A stretch of 34,425 nt of DNA, from contig JADKEV010000010.1 of the NCBI GenBank assembly GCA_016717855.1, positions 1-34,425 of the forward strand, given 5' to 3'. Source of the stretch: Betaproteobacteria bacterium. GTDB lineage: Bacteria; Pseudomonadota; Gammaproteobacteria; Burkholderiales; Casimicrobiaceae. Both the position numbers and the translations under genes were made by a program. Shown one piece after another: positions 24,850 to 33,469 of the stretch; within the stretch, counting starts at the first letter, position 1; every line of letters begins with the position of its first letter. Under the pieces are notes generated by a model. That model searched no databases. It was not told the DNA's origin and saw only the letters and a list, made by a program, of their open reading frames with translations.

Positions 24850-24880
24850 GATGGGTATCGCTTTGCTCCACCCATCCTAC
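24850..24880 (-). repeat. Dispersed 31-bp repeat supplying the stop codon of the eamA gene
   Basis: Inverted copy, GATGGGTATCGCTTTGCTCC followed by ACCCATCCTAC. It overlaps the last codon of the EamA gene: its CTA (24877-24879) is the TAG stop on the minus strand. Confidence 0.85.
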
Positions 24881-25776
24881 GTTCGGCTGCCGGCCGATTG
24901 CGCGAAATCGAGCTTCAACACGATCAACGCCGCCCCAGCGAGCACGAGGGCGAACCCGCACCAGTCGACGACACTGGGCCGGTCGCCGACCAGCGCCATC
25001 GCGGCCAGAACGCCGACCACCGGCACCATCAGCGTGGTCATCGACGAGACCGTCGCGCTGACGCGCTCGCTCATGATGAACCACAGCCAGTACGCCATCG
25101 CGGTGCCGGGGACGATGTGGACGAACAGTGCGGCGATCACTTCGATGCGCAACGGCTCCGCGGGAAATCGCTCGCCAAAGGCCAACGCCCCGATCGCCCC
25201 GCACGCGGCGCCGACGAGCAGTTGCCACGCGGTGAACACCATCCGCTCGCCGGCCACCGGCCAGCGCTGAAGGTATACCGTGCCCGCCGCCCAGCCGAAG
25301 GCCGCGACCAGCGGAAAGACCAGGCCCTTGAGCGCGCGGGCGTCATGGACCTCCAGCAGCGAGACGAACACCGGCCAGGCGAGGACCAGCACGCCGGCCA
25401 TCCCCAGGCCCAGCGCGATGATCTGGCTGCGCCCGATCCGCTCGCCCATCACCAGCCACGACAGCACCGCCGACATCATCGGCATCGTGAAGGTCAGCAC
25501 CGCGGCGCGCGAAGTGCTGGTGTTGAGTTGCGCAAACGCAGTCGAGAGGTTGAACACGGCGACCGCGAGGACGCCGCCGATCAGGACGCCGCGCCACGAA
25601 CCCTTCTGCGGCGTCAGCCGCTTGCCCTGTAGCAATGCGACGAGGAGCAGCAGTATGGCGCCGGTGCCCAGGCCGACCACGCGCAGCGTGAACGGCGGGA
25701 ACGCCGACAGCGCAATCTTGACCGCGGGCCAGTTGAGGCCCCAGGCCAGCGCGAGCACGAACGGAATCAGGCGCAT
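24877..25776 (-). CDS. EamA/DMT-superfamily transporter (RhaT/YdcZ-like)
   Basis: A 299-residue inner-membrane protein with two EamA halves and about ten hydrophobic helices, beginning MRLIPFVLALAWGLNWPAVK. The first half ends near LAWPVFVSLLE and the second has the VPGTAMAYWLWFIMSERVSA and LMVPVVGVLAAMALVGDRPS motifs. Members export amino acids and other metabolites; the cargo cannot be told. The stop codon lies in a dispersed repeat, so the C-terminus may have been trimmed or altered when the repeat landed. It lies on the opposite strand between rplI and dnaB, followed upstream by a GNAT gene. Confidence 0.88.
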   Translation of the reverse strand: MRLIPFVLALAWGLNWPAVKIALSAFPPFTLRVVGLGTGAILLLLVALLQGKRLTPQKGSWRGVLIGGVLAVAVFNLSTAFAQLNTSTSRAAVLTFTMPMMSAVLSWLVMGERIGRSQIIALGLGMAGVLVLAWPVFVSLLEVHDARALKGLVFPLVAAFGWAAGTVYLQRWPVAGERMVFTAWQLLVGAACGAIGALAFGERFPAEPLRIEVIAALFVHIVPGTAMAYWLWFIMSERVSATVSSMTTLMVPVVGVLAAMALVGDRPSVVDWCGFALVLAGAALIVLKLDFAQSAGSRT

Positions 25777-25834
25777 CGCGCCCGGCGCTTGACGGAATGG
25801 CGGTCGCCAGTCGCCTCTGGCCGCATCGAGGCGG

Positions 25835-26557
25835 TCAGGAGGCGCGGGCGCGCGCGATCAACGCCGACAGCCGCTCGACCTGGTTGCCGGCCGCATCGAA
25901 GTTCGCCGGCGCCAGCCACTGCTCAAAACCCTTGCGGATCGCCGGCCATTCGCTGTCGGTGATCGAAAACCACGCGGTGTCGCGGCTGCGCCCCTTATAG
26001 ACGATCGCCTGGCGGAAGATCCCTTCGAACTGGAAGCCGTAGCGGGCCGCGGCGGCGCGAGAGCGCAGGTTGTTGTCGTCGCACTTCCACTCGTACCGCC
26101 GGTAGCCCAACTCGTCGAAGACGCGGCGCATCAGCAGGTACATCGCCTCCGTCGCCGCCGGGGTGCGCTGCAAGCGGGGCGAATACGTGATGTGCCCGGT
26201 TTCGATCACGCCATGCGCCGGCTCGATCCGCATCAGCGCCGCGGTGCACACCGCCTTATCCGTGGCCAGGTCGATGATCGCATGATGCAGCGGGTCATTG
26301 CCCGTGGTCGCCTTGACCAGGTAGTCGCGGTAGCTCGCGAAATCGGCAAACGGGCCGACGAACAGGTACGTCCAGTCGCGGCTGTCGCTGGCTTCGCTGT
26401 ACGCCTGGAACAGATCGGCGGCGTGGCGCTCCACGTCTACCGGCTCGATGCGGCAGTAACGGCCGACTATCGCGGAGCGGGGCGGCAGCGGGCGCGGCGA
26501 CCATCCGGGGACAGGCGGTCCTATAGGTTGCTGATACTCGTTCAGGCGGGCGTTCAA
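25835..26557 (-). CDS. GNAT-family N-acetyltransferase (RimJ/RimL-like)
   Basis: A 240-residue acetyltransferase. It has the GNAT fold with ETGHITYSPRLQRTPAATEA, the beta-4/P-loop region for acetyl-CoA; YRRYEWKCDDNNLRSRAAAA; and RYGFQFEGIFRQAIVYKGRS. These are the hallmarks of the RimJ/RimL-related subgroup that acetylates protein N-termini or small amines. The target is unknown. The ATG at 26557 is used. It lies 58 bp upstream of eamA and is probably co-transcribed with it. Together they interrupt the usual rplI-dnaB linkage. Confidence 0.88.
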   Translation of the reverse strand: MNARLNEYQQPIGPPVPGWSPRPLPPRSAIVGRYCRIEPVDVERHAADLFQAYSEASDSRDWTYLFVGPFADFASYRDYLVKATTGNDPLHHAIIDLATDKAVCTAALMRIEPAHGVIETGHITYSPRLQRTPAATEAMYLLMRRVFDELGYRRYEWKCDDNNLRSRAAAARYGFQFEGIFRQAIVYKGRSRDTAWFSITDSEWPAIRKGFEQWLAPANFDAAGNQVERLSALIARARAS

Positions 26558-26639
26558 CGCGGTCTCCGTGGATGAAGGGCAGGGGCATTCTACGGCATGC
26601 GCGCGTCCGTCAAGGGGGGGCGGTCGTAGGATGGGTACA

Positions 26640-26781
26640 GTAGGATGGGTGGAGCGCAGCGATACCCATCACGTGGGAATCGCCCCCAGCCGCAACGGCC
26701 GGCCCGGAACCGAACCCCGGCAACCCCATCGCCATTTCTTCGAATCACACGATGGGTATCGCTGCGCTCCACCCATCCTAC
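26640..26781. repeat. 142-bp element with perfect 31-bp terminal inverted repeats
   Basis: The left repeat (26640-26670) and right repeat (26751-26781) are exact reverse complements over 31 bp, separated by 80 bp. A further partial left copy (GTAGGATGGGTAC, 26626-26638) precedes it. The element carries no gene and ends 34 bp before the dnaB start. It looks like a small non-autonomous palindromic element or a paired REP-like unit. Confidence 0.85.
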
Positions 26782-26815
26782 GTTAAAATGGCTGCCCCCC
26801 ATCGCATTGCCCTCC

Positions 26816-28737
26816 ATGCCCAACGACCCGCAACTCGACGCCCTGAAAGTCCCGCCGCACTCGATCGAGGCGGAGCAGTCGGTGCTGGGCGGGCTGCTGC
26901 TGGAGAACGCGGCGATCGACCGCATTGCCGATGTCATCTCCGAATCCGACTTCTACAACGACGCGCACCGGCTGATCTACCAGCACATCAACCTGCTGGG
27001 ATCGCACGGCAAGCCGGCCGACGTGATCACGCTCGCTGAGTCGCTGGGCTCGGTGCAGAAGCTCGATTACGTGGGCGGCATGGCCTACGTCGGCGCTCTT
27101 GCGCAGAACGTGCCCAGCGCAGCCAACATCCGGACCTACGCGCAGATCGTTCGCGAGCGCTCGGTGCTGCGGCGCCTCGCGGCGGTGGGCGCCGAGATCA
27201 GCGATTCGGCGTTCACCCCGATGGGCCGCTCCGCCGGGAAGCTGCTGGACGAAGCGGAGAAGAAGGTTTTTGACATCGCCGAGCAGGGCGCGCGCGGTCA
27301 GGTCGGTTTCCAGGAAATCCGGCCGCTGCTGACCAAGGTCGTCGAGCGGATCGAGGAACTCTACAACCGCGACAATGCCTCCGACGTGACCGGCATCGCC
27401 ACCGGCTACAACGATCTCGACTCCAAGACCTCGGGTTTCCAGCCTGGCGACCTGATCATCGTCGCCGGCCGGCCCAGCATGGGCAAGACCGCGCTGGCGC
27501 TCAACATGGCCGAGAACGTCGCGCTGAATGTCGGGCTGCCGGTGGCGGTGTTCAGCATGGAAATGGGCGCCACGCAACTGGCGATGCGGCTGATCGGCTC
27601 CGTGGGCAAACTCGACCAGCACAAGATCCGCACCGGCCGCCTGCACAACGATGATTGGGAGCGCCTCTCCAGCGCGCTGGGCCGCCTGAACGACGCGCCG
27701 ATACACATCGACGAGACGCCCGCGCTGAACTCGCTGGAACTGCGCGCCCCGGCGCGGCGGTTGCACCGCACGGCGGGCGGACTGGGCTGATCGTCGTCGA
27801 CTACCTGCAACTGATGCAGGCCGTCACGCAGGGCGAGAATCGCGCGACGGAAATCTCCGAAGTTTCGCGCTCGCTGAAGGCGCTGGCCAAGGAACTGCAG
27901 GTGCCCGTCGTGGCGCTGTCGCAGCTCAACCGCGGGCTGGAGCAGCGGCCGAACAAGCGGCCGGTGATGTCCGATCTACGGGAGTGCGTGACCGGCGATA
28001 CGCTGGTCCTGACCACCGATGGCGCGAGAACGCCGATACGGGAGCTGGTCGGGACGACGCCGGAAGTCTGGTCCATCGATGCCGAACAGAAAATCATTCC
28101 CGCGCGTGCAGATCTTGTGTGGTCCAAGGGCATCAAGCCGGTCTTCCGCGTTTCCCTTGCCAGCGGGCGCAGTATCCGCGCGACGGCCCGGCATCGACTG
28201 CTGGCAGCGAGCGGGTGGCAGCGCGTGTCGGAACTGGAAGCCGGATCGCGGCTTGCCCTCGCGCGCCACATTCCTGCCGGGACGCCCGCGCGTAGGGTGC
28301 GCGATCTTGAACTCGTCGTGGACGCGATTGACCGCCGGTCCCGCTCCCACTCGACTTCGCGGAGTGGGAACCATCCGTCGCCCTATGTAGAGTTGGGTGA
28401 TCTCCCGGATGTGGACCACTCGGCGCACTCGGACCTTTATTGGGACCGCATCGTCGAAATCCGGCCTGACGGCGAAGAGGAGGTCTTCGATCTCACCGTG
28501 CCGGGACCGTCCTCGTGGCTTGCGGACGGAATCGTGAGTCACAACTCGGGAGCGATCGAACAGGACGCAGACCTGATCCTGTTCATCTACCGCGACGAAG
28601 TCTACAACCCCGAGTCGACCGACAAGGGCACCGCGGAGATCATCATCGCCAAGCAGCGCAATGGGCCGATCGGGATGGTGCGGCTGACGTTCCTGGGCGA
28701 GTACACGCGCTTCGAGAATTTCGCGCAGTCGTTCTGA
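26816..28737 (+). CDS. dnaB: Replicative DNA helicase DnaB, interrupted by an intein and one frame break
   Basis: The ring helicase that unwinds DNA at the replication fork. It has the N-terminal domain (PPHSIEAEQSVLGGLLLENA), Walker A GRPSMGKTALALNMAENVA, and VDYLQLM with LSQLNRGLEQR in the RecA core. The C-extein is SGAIEQDADLILFIYRDEVY onward. ATG 26816 gives the usual start. A single base is missing at about 27786-27788, so the frame ends early at 27790 while LIVVDYLQLM continues in the next one. Restoring it and removing the intein leaves 453 residues, the normal DnaB length. The intein lies between SDLRE and SGAIEQ. As dnaB is essential, the frame break is almost certainly a sequence error. 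It has no obvious promoter and sits just after a palindromic element. Confidence 0.93.
27985..28545 (+). other. Mini-intein (187 residues) in DnaB at the SDLRE/S site
   Basis: The protein intron begins with Cys (block A, CVTGDTLVLTTDG), has the block B T-x-x-H (SIRATARHRLLAASGW), and ends with block F/G (VFDLTVPGPSSWLADG and IVSHN) before an extein Ser. Cys1, the block B His, the penultimate His and the terminal Asn are all present, so it should splice. It contains no LAGLIDADG endonuclease; the gap where one would sit is about 50 residues. The insertion point and the EEVFDLTVPGP motif match the Synechocystis DnaB intein (DnaB-b site). GC content resembles the host gene, suggesting long residence. 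A 25-bp hairpin (28345-28369) lies in the linker. Confidence 0.92.
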
Positions 28738-28743
28738 ACAAGC

Positions 28744-29739
28744 CTACTCGACTCCGATCCTGGCCTCGCGGACGACGCGCGCCCAGCGCTCGACGTCGGC
28801 ACTGATTTCGGCCGCGAACTGCGCCGGCGTGTTGCCGACCGGATGCATCCCCTGGCGGGGCAGCCGATCGGTCACGTCCGGAAGCGCGAGGATGCGCACC
28901 AGTTCGGCGTGCAGGCGGCCGACGGTCTCGGCAGGCGTGCCGGCGGGCGCCAGCACGCCGTACCAGGAGCTGACTTCGAAACCCGGAAGCCCCGACTCTG
29001 CGACGGTCGGCACCTCGGGGAGGGCGCTGCTGCGCTGGCTGCCGGTGACCGCCAGCGCGCGGAGCTGGCCGCCGCGTACCAGGGGCGCGACCACACCGGT
29101 CGCCGAAAACAGGACCGGTATCTCGCCGCTGATGACGTCCCTGGCCACGCTGCCGGTGCCGCTGTACGGAACGTGGAGGAATTCGACGCCGGCGCGCAGC
29201 GACAGCAACGACGCGGCGATGTGGCTGGTCGTGCCGATGCCTTGATTGGCGTACGCGAGCTTGCGCGGCGTCTTGCGGGCAAGCGCCAGGAGTTCCTGCA
29301 GGGAACGCGCCTCGAACGACGGCGTGACCGCGACGGCGACGGGAATCGTGACCAGCTTGGAAACAGGCGAAAACGCGCGCACCGGATCGGGGGCATGCGA
29401 ACCCGGCAGCGCGGGGTTGATCGTCATGCTGTTGGCGCCCACGAGCAGCGTGTAGCCGTCCGGCGCAGCCCTGGCCACGAGATCGGAAGCACGGTTGCCG
29501 CCCGCGCCCGGGAGATTTTCCACGACGACCGGTTGGCCCAAGGCTTCCGACAACTTGGCGCCAACCTGCCGCGCCAGCGCATCGATGCCGCCGCCTGCAT
29601 TGAATGGGACGATGAGCCGGATCGCCCGCGACGGGTAAGTCTCGGCCAGGGCGTCCATTCCTTGCCCTGCGATGGCCACGAGCAGGCATGCGGCCAACGC
29701 TCGGTGCCACACGTTCGCGCGCTTCAAGCAGGTCATCAT
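28744..29739 (-). CDS. Tripartite tricarboxylate transporter receptor (Bug family)
   Basis: A 331-residue periplasmic binding protein. A signal peptide (ALAACLLVAIAGQGMDALA) precedes TYPSRAIRLIVPFNAGGGID, the Bug N-terminal motif, and GAGGNRASDLVARAAPDGYT is the signature loop. GISPVSKLV-like and GELPEVPTVAE-like segments appear in the normal order. Bug receptors bind carboxylates for TctAB or act as soluble sensors; no tctA or tctB is nearby. The ATG at 29739 overlaps the stop of the ATP-grasp gene, so it is the last gene of a four-gene run. Its being there with a ligase and an acyltransferase is unusual. Confidence 0.9.
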   Translation of the reverse strand: MMTCLKRANVWHRALAACLLVAIAGQGMDALAETYPSRAIRLIVPFNAGGGIDALARQVGAKLSEALGQPVVVENLPGAGGNRASDLVARAAPDGYTLLVGANSMTINPALPGSHAPDPVRAFSPVSKLVTIPVAVAVTPSFEARSLQELLALARKTPRKLAYANQGIGTTSHIAASLLSLRAGVEFLHVPYSGTGSVARDVISGEIPVLFSATGVVAPLVRGGQLRALAVTGSQRSSALPEVPTVAESGLPGFEVSSWYGVLAPAGTPAETVGRLHAELVRILALPDVTDRLPRQGMHPVGNTPAQFAAEISADVERWARVVREARIGVE

Positions 29740-30887
29740 GTGTCGTCCCGCATCGCCAGCATCGCCTCGAAAAGGTCCGGATCGTCCCATGGCGCATCGA
29801 CCGGATAGTCGCGCAGGTACGGGCTTGCCGGGTCGCGCAGCCATTCCTGCGGAAAGCGCGCGACGATCCGCTCGAATCCCGGCGCCACGTCCTGCGGTAT
29901 GGCGGAGGGCGCGCCGGTGATCGCCGCATGCAGCGCCGCGGACAAGTCGATGCCGACCAGTTCGCCGGTATGACTGCCCGGCGTCACACGACGGTTGATT
30001 TCGAGCAGCGAGAGTTCGCCGGTCCTTTCGCTGACAACATACTCGATGCCGACGATACCTGCAATCCCGAGTCCCGCGATCAACGCCTCGGAGAACGCGC
30101 GCGCCTCCGGGTCATGGTAGTAGCGCATTACCGTCGCGGGACCGGTGTCGGGCGGGTCACGCATGACTTTCTCCCGGGTGACTCCGCACAGTTCGTGTCC
30201 ACTCCAGGCTGCCGACGACCGACCAATGACGTGTCCGGCTACAAACGCCTGGACCAGGAGCCGCGGCGTTGGCGCCCGGCCGAGATCGAGCGCCTGCAGC
30301 TGCGTCAGATTGGCGATGGCTTGTGGTATTCCGGCGTCATTGTTGATGATCGCGATCCCCGAGCCGGAGTATCCGTGGCTGCGCTTCAGCACGATCGGGT
30401 AGCCATGCGTGTTGGCGAAGGCAAGGGTGGCATCGGCATCGGCGACGATCGCGTACGGCGCAACCCGCACGCCGAGCGCTTCGGCTGCCGCCGGCAGCAG
30501 CGTCTTGTCGACGCTCATCGCATAGCATTTCGGGTCGCCGAGCGAATTCCGGACGAGGCCGGCCAGTTCAAGGTGCAGCGCCGGCTGCAGATCGATTGGC
30601 GGCGACAGGACCAACCGCTGCATCAGTTGGAACGCCATGTCGTCGCACGGCAGCACGATGCGCGGGTTGACAGCCTTGACCATCGCGGCAAAGGCGTGCA
30701 GCCATTGCCTGGCGTCGGCGCCGTCGGGCAGGTGGCCGATCTTGGCGACAAAACGGCTCCTCTCGGCCAGCGAAGCGCGCGGCGCGAGCAGCGCGACTTC
30801 GAACCCCGCGCGGGCGAGGCTGCGGGGAATGCGCGCCGTGCCCTGCCAGCGGGAAGCCGTGCAGACCAGCAGGATCGGCGTAGTCAT
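29736..30887 (-). CDS. ATP-grasp ligase of unknown substrate
   Basis: A 383-residue, carbamoyl-phosphate-synthase-like ATP-grasp enzyme. N-terminal pre-grasp Rossmann domain, ILLVCTASRWQGTARIPRSL; ATP-binding lysine Lys168 and glycine loop in IVLKRSHGYSGSGIAI; metal site LLEINRRVTPGSH (residues 294-306). Such enzymes join a carboxylate to an amine or similar via an acyl-phosphate. The ATG at 30887 overlaps the SGNH gene stop (ATGA), and the stop overlaps the Bug receptor start. It is not CarB (half its length), nor a recognisable D-Ala-D-Ala ligase. The substrate is unknown. It may make an acyl or aminoacyl donor for the linked acyltransferase. Confidence 0.82.
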   Translation of the reverse strand: MTTPILLVCTASRWQGTARIPRSLARAGFEVALLAPRASLAERSRFVAKIGHLPDGADARQWLHAFAAMVKAVNPRIVLPCDDMAFQLMQRLVLSPPIDLQPALHLELAGLVRNSLGDPKCYAMSVDKTLLPAAAEALGVRVAPYAIVADADATLAFANTHGYPIVLKRSHGYSGSGIAIINNDAGIPQAIANLTQLQALDLGRAPTPRLLVQAFVAGHVIGRSSAAWSGHELCGVTREKVMRDPPDTGPATVMRYYHDPEARAFSEALIAGLGIAGIVGIEYVVSERTGELSLLEINRRVTPGSHTGELVGIDLSAALHAAITGAPSAIPQDVAPGFERIVARFPQEWLRDPASPYLRDYPVDAPWDDPDLFEAMLAMRDDT

Positions 30888-31996
30888 CGGGCGCGGACCG
30901 GCTGCGGGATCGACGCCGCGCTCAACGAACGCAGGATCGCTTCGGACACCGGCAACGAATCGGGCGTCACCCGATCGCTGTCCTTCGCGATCGCAGCGAT
31001 CATGTCGCGCGAGATCGCCGGCGAGAAGTGATAGATGTCCTTGTAGTCGTCCAGGTTCGTCACCCACTCCAGCCGTGGCTGGAAGTCGAATAGCGTCACG
31101 TTCGGCAGCCCGCGCACCGCATCGAACACGCTGCGCTTGAACGCGAGGCTCACCTCGACCTGTCCACGTTGCCGGAAGTCTTCCCAGACCAGTGCCGAGT
31201 ACGGCGGATACACCAGTGAGAAGCGCACCTCCGGATGCGCGCGCAGGATCGGCAGCAGGTTGGCGTCGAAGCTGGCGCGCATGCCCTCCAGCGTCCGCGG
31301 CGCCTGCTTGAAATCCCGGTTGATGTTGCCGAGATCGAGGCCGCGCAGCGAGGCCTTGCTCGAGAACTCATACTCGTCGGCCCAGTACCACGGCTGGCCG
31401 GCATCGGTCGAATAGCGGCCGCGCTTCGTGCCCAGCGCGATCTCGACCGACCTGCCCAGCGTTTGCGCGTGCAGCAGATAGCGGACGTCGTTCCACGGAT
31501 TGTCGTCGTAGAGATAGAGCGGCAGCGGGTCGGTGACCACCTGCATTTCCGGCGATCCGGCGAAGGCGTTGAAGTTGAGATCGAGGATGATGTGCTTCGC
31601 CTTGCCCGCAGCAATGATCGTGGTCAGCAAATGGCGCAGTTCCCAGGCCGACATCGCGCCCATCGCGAGGTTGATCGTCTTGCCGCCCAGGATCGCCCCG
31701 GCTTCCGCGTTGCGGTAATTCTCCATCATCGACGAGCCGGTAATCACCGTGTCGTAGTCGTAGTGCCTGGCAATCCCGGGATTGACGTAGCGCTGCAGCG
31801 GCCGGTAATAGCGTGCTTCGTACCACGTCGGCTTCCGGTAATGCTGGAACGGATCGACCGCGAAATTGAAGACCAGCACGGTGCCGGCCAGGCTCGCGCC
31901 CGCGATCGCCAGCGCCAGCGCGTAACGCAGCACAGTGCGCCGCTCCAGCAGCGGGAACTGCGGGGCGATCGATTGGTGGGTCGTCGTGGCAGCCAT
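30884..31996 (-). CDS. Membrane-anchored SGNH-hydrolase-like protein (AlgJ/AlgX-like role)
   Basis: A 370-residue protein with one N-terminal membrane segment (YALALAIAGASLAGTVLVFN, residues 25-44) and a periplasmic domain. It has a serine motif VITGSSMM (Ser88/Ser89), NLAMGAMSAWELRHLL and a C-terminal D-x-x-H (Asp320 and His323 in YKDIYHFSPAISRDM), the pattern of SGNH/GDSL enzymes. Such proteins commonly partner AlgI-type O-acyltransferases in acetylating exopolysaccharide. Its start shares an A with the acyltransferase stop (TGATG), so expression is coupled. A longer frame to 32758 overlaps the acyltransferase and is a shadow. Confidence 0.82.
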   Translation of the reverse strand: MAATTTHQSIAPQFPLLERRTVLRYALALAIAGASLAGTVLVFNFAVDPFQHYRKPTWYEARYYRPLQRYVNPGIARHYDYDTVITGSSMMENYRNAEAGAILGGKTINLAMGAMSAWELRHLLTTIIAAGKAKHIILDLNFNAFAGSPEMQVVTDPLPLYLYDDNPWNDVRYLLHAQTLGRSVEIALGTKRGRYSTDAGQPWYWADEYEFSSKASLRGLDLGNINRDFKQAPRTLEGMRASFDANLLPILRAHPEVRFSLVYPPYSALVWEDFRQRGQVEVSLAFKRSVFDAVRGLPNVTLFDFQPRLEWVTNLDDYKDIYHFSPAISRDMIAAIAKDSDRVTPDSLPVSEAILRSLSAASIPQPVRAR

Positions 31997-33456
31997 CAGA
32001 AATTGAAGTAGAGAAACTCGGTCACGCGGTCGAGATTGAGCAGCGCGGCGACGGCGAGCAGGGCGACGAAGAAGGCGAGCCGCGCCGACCACTGCCAGCG
32101 CATCAACAAGGTCTGCGAATTGGGCGCGCACCACGCGATCGCGAAGCCGGCGACCATCACCGCGCCGGTCCACAGCGTCGCGAGTTGGAGATCGATCCCG
32201 GCCCGGGTGTACGTGGAAAGGTCGAACAGCGGCGCCCATTGGGGAATCGCGGCGTGCATTCCGGCGCCGCGCGCGCCGAACATCACGCCGATGATGTGCA
32301 GCGCATCGTCCAGGCTGGACGCGCGGAAGAACACCCACGCGACGTTGGTGAACACGGCCGTCAGCGCCCAGGCGGCACCCTTCGGCAACGACCAGCCGGC
32401 GCGGTCCATGATCTGCACGGCGATGACACCGAGCCCGTTGAACACGCCCCAGGCGACGAAGGTCCAGTTCGCGCCATGCCAGAACCCGCCCAGCGCGAAC
32501 GTAACCAACACGAACAGCAAAGCCAGCCGCGGCCCGCGCCGGTTGCCGCCCAGCGGAATGTAGAGGTAGTCGCGCAGGAAGCGCGAGAGCGTCATGTGCC
32601 AGCGCCGCCAGAACTCCTGGATGTTGCGCGACTGGTAGGGCGAGGCGAAGTTGAGCGGCAGGCGGATGTTGAGCATCCACGCCATCCCCAGCGCCATGTC
32701 GGTGTAGCCGGAAAAGTCGAAGTAGATCTGCAGCGTGTAGGCAAGCGCCGCCATCCACGCATCGACGAACTCGACCCCTCCCGCGTGGCCGAAGCCGGCG
32801 TTGGCCCAGGGCGCGATTTCATCGGCGACCAGCACCTTTTTCGCGAGGCCGATGATGAGCAGCGTCATCCCGACCCAGAAATTGGCGTTGTTGAACCGCT
32901 TGTTCGACTTTTCGGCAAACTGCGGCATCATTTCGCCATGATGCAGGATGGGGCCGGCCAGCAGGTGCGGGAAGAAGCTGACGAACAGGCCGTAGTTGAC
33001 GAACGAGAGTTCGCGCACCCTGCCCCGATACGCATCGACCAGGAAGGCGATCTGGGTGAAAGTGAAGAAGCTGATGCCCAGCGGCAGGATCACCTGCGGC
33101 AGCAGCCAGTGCGCACCCAGCAACGCATTGGTGTTGGCGACGAAAAAGTCCGCGTACTTGAAATAGCCCAGCAGGGCCAGGTTCGCGATGACGCCGGCGG
33201 CAAGCGCTACGCGGTGCGGACGCGTGCCGGGCCGCTCCTTCTGCCGCTGCAGCAGCCACCCCACCGCGAAGTTGAACGCGATACTGCCCAGGAGCAGCGG
33301 CAGGAACTTCCAGTTCCAGTGCGCATAGAAGAAGCACGAAGCGGCGAACAGCCAGGCGAGCCCCGTCCGCCCCGGAACCCAGCGGTTGAGCGCGAAGTAA
33401 ACCAGGCATGTCGCCGGCAGGAAGGCGAACAGGAACGCGTAGGAATTGAACAGCAT
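31996..33456 (-). CDS. MBOAT-family O-acyltransferase, AlgI type
   Basis: A 486-residue polytopic membrane protein with about eleven hydrophobic helices. It shows the MBOAT motifs YTLQIYFDFSGYTDMALGMA, IQEFWRRWHMTLSRFLRDYL (His287) and ALGGFWHGANWTFVAWG, where His327 is the conserved catalytic His. AlgI-type enzymes move an acyl (usually acetyl) group across the inner membrane for transfer to an exported polymer or teichoic acid-like chain. It is the first gene of the run with SGNH, ATP-grasp and Bug genes, 13 bp after phoH. Polymer synthesis genes are not present, so the acceptor is unknown. Confidence 0.92.
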   Translation of the reverse strand: MLFNSYAFLFAFLPATCLVYFALNRWVPGRTGLAWLFAASCFFYAHWNWKFLPLLLGSIAFNFAVGWLLQRQKERPGTRPHRVALAAGVIANLALLGYFKYADFFVANTNALLGAHWLLPQVILPLGISFFTFTQIAFLVDAYRGRVRELSFVNYGLFVSFFPHLLAGPILHHGEMMPQFAEKSNKRFNNANFWVGMTLLIIGLAKKVLVADEIAPWANAGFGHAGGVEFVDAWMAALAYTLQIYFDFSGYTDMALGMAWMLNIRLPLNFASPYQSRNIQEFWRRWHMTLSRFLRDYLYIPLGGNRRGPRLALLFVLVTFALGGFWHGANWTFVAWGVFNGLGVIAVQIMDRAGWSLPKGAAWALTAVFTNVAWVFFRASSLDDALHIIGVMFGARGAGMHAAIPQWAPLFDLSTYTRAGIDLQLATLWTGAVMVAGFAIAWCAPNSQTLLMRWQWSARLAFFVALLAVAALLNLDRVTEFLYFNF

Positions 33457-33469
33457 TCCCGGGAGTGTC

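Noticed and set aside
27775..27800. Programmed frameshift in dnaB
   Set aside because: No slippery heptamer and no downstream pseudoknot stand out, and similar single-base breaks occur in unrelated genes. A sequence error is simpler.
29736..30887. ATP-grasp gene as carbamoyl-phosphate synthase large subunit (carB) or D-Ala-D-Ala ligase
   Set aside because: It is far shorter than CarB and has only one ATP-grasp unit; ligase-specific motifs of Ddl are not present.
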